From: an uncultured Gilliamella sp.
GTDB lineage: Bacteria; Pseudomonadota; Gammaproteobacteria; Enterobacterales; Orbaceae
Assembly (NCBI GenBank): GCA_945271295.1
Contig: CALYPG010000004.1
Coordinates: forward strand, 84,300 to 148,299
DNA: 64,000 bases
Direction of reading: 5' to 3'
The notes below the pieces were generated by a model. It ran no database searches and was not told where the DNA came from. It saw only the letters and a program-made list of their open reading frames with translations. Made by a program: the position numbers and the translations under genes. Shown in pieces: positions 62,201-64,000 of the stretch (within the stretch, counting starts at the first letter, position 1; each line of letters begins with the position of its first letter).

Positions 62201-62658
62201 TCATATTTTTTTAATGTTTTTTCAGACCATTTGAGTTCACTAAATGCTATGTATACGACTTGTAGATTTTCAGGATTAGCAATAGTAATAAAAGCATTAT
62301 GGCTGTCATTGGATTTTACTTGTGGGCAATGACATTGCTCTTGTTGCTCTGAATCTGTTATTGGTTTAGCGGCAGCATTTGAAAATTGCTTAATTAAATG
62401 TCCTTTACTATCAATACTGTATATTTGCCATTTAGATCCTAGCTTATCTGGTATATAACAATATAAAAACCCCTCACGCATAACTCTTACATGATATTGG
62501 TAATCATCAGCTAATGGTAAATTGGTAACTCTTGATAAATTAGCCCATGATGGTATTGAACTTTTAAGATATTTTGGTATAACAGTATATCGAACTGGTA
62601 AAATAGCAATGCCTTCATTCTGGCATCCACATTCAGGGGTATTGTTTGTTTCCGTCAT
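59278..62658 (-). CDS. T6SS effector, VasX/BTH_I2691-like, predicted pore-forming
   Basis: This 1126-residue protein begins with a cysteine pair (ECGCQNE) and IAILPVRYTVIPKYL. LPLADDYQYHVRVMREGFLYCYIPD follows, the N-terminal region typical of VasX-type T6SS toxins. A long helical middle (about 420-560, rich in Lys/Glu) precedes several hydrophobic helices between about 700 and 1040: ISAGFALAAACVELMAMI, LGKALSGVLGGIASFWLIF, LLLIRIFLLGTLGVSSILIG and IAGLVGLIIMVIDFAI. No signal peptide is present, consistent with delivery by VgrG. It probably inserts into the inner membrane of a rival. The DUF4123 gene ends 8 bp upstream and copy A overlaps its stop. Confidence 0.85.
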   Translation of the reverse strand: MTETNNTPECGCQNEGIAILPVRYTVIPKYLKSSIPSWANLSRVTNLPLADDYQYHVRVMREGFLYCYIPDKLGSKWQIYSIDSKGHLIKQFSNAAAKPITDSEQQEQCHCPQVKSNDSHNAFITIANPENLQVVYIAFSELKWSEKTLKKYEQNPHKRMQVINIAEWQGNAESATIANHNNIQSILDFDPKMNKALLPYDENRQIIFSKDNQNAQTWAVFDEPFSEGRDKQYQFNKKLLDKNSTCEPWSVFKPESSEHLAHSMERYSPSKKPMIFAIEDPVGIATELNGYYNEPYARVLQYQNERRLEYDALSYIEQAKSLAVLKEYYQDYSFPNHNNPYVKKIMVSGKIEHHPDKPMYCTSRGLNTLIREQLYSKPGGYDYYEQFNDFRLYSKVGDEIFDLSVYENYVLKEKKNKIMPGDAAVIKRLQNELVQEYKKDVNDFYNQESALKAQREKDIKKFLQKYEELVNTQPFEDKHNELIKLVDEKYQNRVKQLITWIHDSNFYSTVYNDIDGNQLYSFDDVDNQKIKELMENYETTLQESLKLGEITTEDLEDLRKINIEGILFALTINKVTQGLELCEDGKTFLDSMTNLDYAKPNNDNVNGMLWRMFAYHNDDLLSMIDQVVSKAESDDNKTLVEKSVEKLVSKLDELPYAKIALMFKKLQDVIMTLADLERNDPNNYIRSNIKIKFIGLTIKIRGFTLGETFTTKATQLLQPVFNLLANALYSVSTAMYKVLSLTTAGVLKSTAVTYLHLEYQMLTALVTLDQGPNLGTAKVPLYHQRWELRKRMAINKARTLLNDAVANLDKRLNILFNRTLSQNKANKFLHFILKASDAEPGISNTLSTTLKSMRMAAVVAILELYNFTSLSKTHPNLDENDYYSTLKISAGFALAAACVELMAMITAATKGMRNVVFSLGKALSGVLGGIASFWLIFNDVAEIRKSGEKRHSTSIISLLLIRIFLLGTLGVSSILIGSSFHFIWCRRFLTTTTMKNFFKYLGAKVGVKKVASIAATRLVLWRIAGLVGLIIMVIDFAIDKLSDDNLETWLKRCALRTDKYLMPHNKSHIYKTPEQQASAFEKDVLKDMFGIKDNKAQANNITYTINIDEALALIEQDMDDRGFLHD

Positions 62659-62666
62659 ATTTTTTC

Positions 62667-63626
62667 CTAATTTACTTCTTCTAAGGTTTCACAATTGTGT
62701 TGGCTTAAAAACTGTAATTTATTTACCACTGGGTAATATTCTTGGCCCAGTAATAAATGTTGAATTTGTTCTATAATTCTAGGTTTAATATCAAAATCCG
62801 GTCCCCATCTCAACGCAAATTGCGCCCACTCAAGTTGCAAATCTTGATCATAAATATTTTTTTCCATTAAACGTTGTAAACATGGCATTATTGTTCGGAG
62901 TGATTGAATTTCATCAATATAAAGTGTGGGTTGTTTTAGTTTTTGTGAATTGATAATTTGATTATTAATGCCAATACAGTCTATTTTTTGATATTGTTCA
63001 TGATTTATTCCAAGCTGTCCGGTTAGTACTGGTTCAAACTCCCCTTCATTGCGATGAATGTTAAGTATTCCTTCTCGACTTAACATTGCCCATATATCTA
63101 TTTGACTTAATAGCTTGTTTTGCTGTTTTATGTTTAATAAGCTGAACAACTGCAAAAAAACTGCGGGATCATAGTAACGTAATAGTATTTTCTTTTGAGC
63201 GCGAGTTTGTAATACTAATGTCGATATAGCATTAACGATGTATTGTGTATCGTTATTTGTAAATAGCCAAGCGCAGTATTGCTGGCCATTACCGGCAATA
63301 ATAGACTCGGGTCGCAATTGTTTTAATGCCTGATCAATCATATAACTCAATACCGACTGTTCATATTTATCATGTAGATCTAGTTCTATAACCCACGGAC
63401 GATTAATAGCTAATACGGATGGATGCATAATTAACACTTGATGTAAACGATGATGATTTTTGTAATATTCCATAAAAGGTTCGTTAATCGGGTTTAAAAA
63501 TGGATCGAGTATTGCCAAACAACGCTGCTGATAAGACTGGGATAGAGTAATTAGTTGCTCGCTAATCGTTAACGCGTTTGCCGATAATTTAGTCAAATCA
63601 ATTGCCGTTTGTCCACACTTTAACAT
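62667..63626 (-). CDS. DUF4123-domain T6SS effector chaperone
   Basis: This 319-residue protein has the DUF4123 pattern in its first half: CAWLFTNND, QKKILLRYYDPAVFLQLFSLLN and IDIWAMLSREGILN. DUF4123 (Tap/TEC) proteins bind VgrG and the effector encoded next to it and load one onto the other without being secreted. Its place exactly between vgrG and the effector, with 8-9 bp gaps, fits this role. AAGGA precedes the ATG. Confidence 0.88.
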   Translation of the reverse strand: MLKCGQTAIDLTKLSANALTISEQLITLSQSYQQRCLAILDPFLNPINEPFMEYYKNHHRLHQVLIMHPSVLAINRPWVIELDLHDKYEQSVLSYMIDQALKQLRPESIIAGNGQQYCAWLFTNNDTQYIVNAISTLVLQTRAQKKILLRYYDPAVFLQLFSLLNIKQQNKLLSQIDIWAMLSREGILNIHRNEGEFEPVLTGQLGINHEQYQKIDCIGINNQIINSQKLKQPTLYIDEIQSLRTIMPCLQRLMEKNIYDQDLQLEWAQFALRWGPDFDIKPRIIEQIQHLLLGQEYYPVVNKLQFLSQHNCETLEEVN

Positions 63627-63635
63627 ATTATTTCC

Positions 63636-64000
63636 TTATTCTAGTGAGATACAAGCTCGTTGTTCTTGGACTTGTTGGCTCTGTTTTCTTTGGCAATTTA
63701 TTTCTCCCGGTATATTGGTTGTATAGGATAAATTCGCCGGCCCCATTTTTTGCAAGGCATTACATTTTAAGTAGATATTACTTGGCGTACCTAGCTCTAT
63801 ACCACTACTGTTGATTTTGATATAAGAGCCGCCACAAATTAAAATGATTTCTTTTGTTGCCGATAAATCCGTTTTACCCGACACACTATCTACCTTAATA
63901 TCTTGTTTAGCCGCCATAGCAAGGTTATCAGTTTGGGCTTGAACCTCTATATCTCCTTGATTGGCAAATAGCTTTATCCCGGCTTTTTGAGCAAACAGAC
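63636..64000 (-). CDS. vgrG: VgrG spike protein, C-terminal part (runs off window)
   Basis: The frame is open from base 64000 to the stop at 63636. The visible 120 residues, LFAQKAGIKLFANQGDIEVQAQ, DIKVDSVSGKTDLSATKEI and ILICGGSYIKINSSGIELGTP, are the repeat-rich DUF2345 end of VgrG, the beta-helical needle tip of the T6SS. A short tail rich in Gln and Cys follows with no extra toxin domain, so cargo must be carried non-covalently. An ATG at 63917 is internal. The gp27/gp5 domains lie beyond the window. Confidence 0.9.
   Translation of the reverse strand, partial: LFAQKAGIKLFANQGDIEVQAQTDNLAMAAKQDIKVDSVSGKTDLSATKEIILICGGSYIKINSSGIELGTPSNIYLKCNALQKMGPANLSYTTNIPGEINCQRKQSQQVQEQRACISLE

Overview
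The window is AT-rich DNA from a gammaproteobacterium. Its housekeeping proteins align residue by residue with Escherichia coli relatives (RlmC, Map, CnoX, MtnN, Rnd, CmoA/B, the thrS-infC-rpmI-rplT-pheST-ihfA operon, RecO, SbcB, ArtPIQM, UvrC, PgsA). The strong A+T bias and the type VI secretion (T6SS) cargo suggest a host-associated lineage such as the Orbales (Gilliamella/Frischella-like); that placement is inference. No 16S rRNA or unique marker is present.

Region 1, about 1-29.9 kb, is conserved core. It holds the 5' part of rlmC, then map, cnoX, a YbbO-type reductase, mtnN, a metallophosphoesterase-rnd pair, cmoAB and a YjbR-like gene. The SRP 4.5S RNA gene ffs follows, and then the complete thrS-to-ihfA translation operon with an AUU-start infC and a phenylalanine attenuator before pheS. 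A lipoprotein gene, recO, yjcE-ubiT, sbcB, yohJK-sanA, an arginine-type ABC operon (artP, SBP, artQ, artM), uvrC, pgsA, tRNA-Leu and tRNA-Gly complete the region.

Region 2, about 29.9-55.1 kb, is accessory and begins just after tRNA-Gly. It contains a decayed IS3-family element and a ribose-type sugar ABC operon with a PfkB kinase. Facing that operon is a DeoR-type regulator with a second PfkB kinase, and CRP-like sites flank the module. Further along are a compositionally distinct HisN-like phosphatase, a frameshifted T6SS-associated membrane protein with a truncated second copy, an NHL propeller, an MFS/LysR pair, several orphan small secreted proteins (two clearly paralogous and divergent), and a MetNIQ-like ABC operon that includes a DUF169 protein. 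Gene-free gaps of 0.3-0.8 kb are common here.

Region 3, about 55.1-64 kb on the minus strand, is a T6SS effector module: the vgrG 3' end, a DUF4123 chaperone, a 1126-residue VasX/BTH_I2691-like effector with C-terminal membrane segments, and four tandem copies of a small multi-pass membrane protein. Every junction from the effector onward uses the same eight-base start/stop overlap. Two 810-bp stretches of the array are identical, one copy is a mosaic of two others, and a fifth copy survives only as its first codons. The likely reading is that VgrG carries the pore-forming toxin, DUF4123 loads it, and the tandem proteins are an expanding and recombining immunity array.
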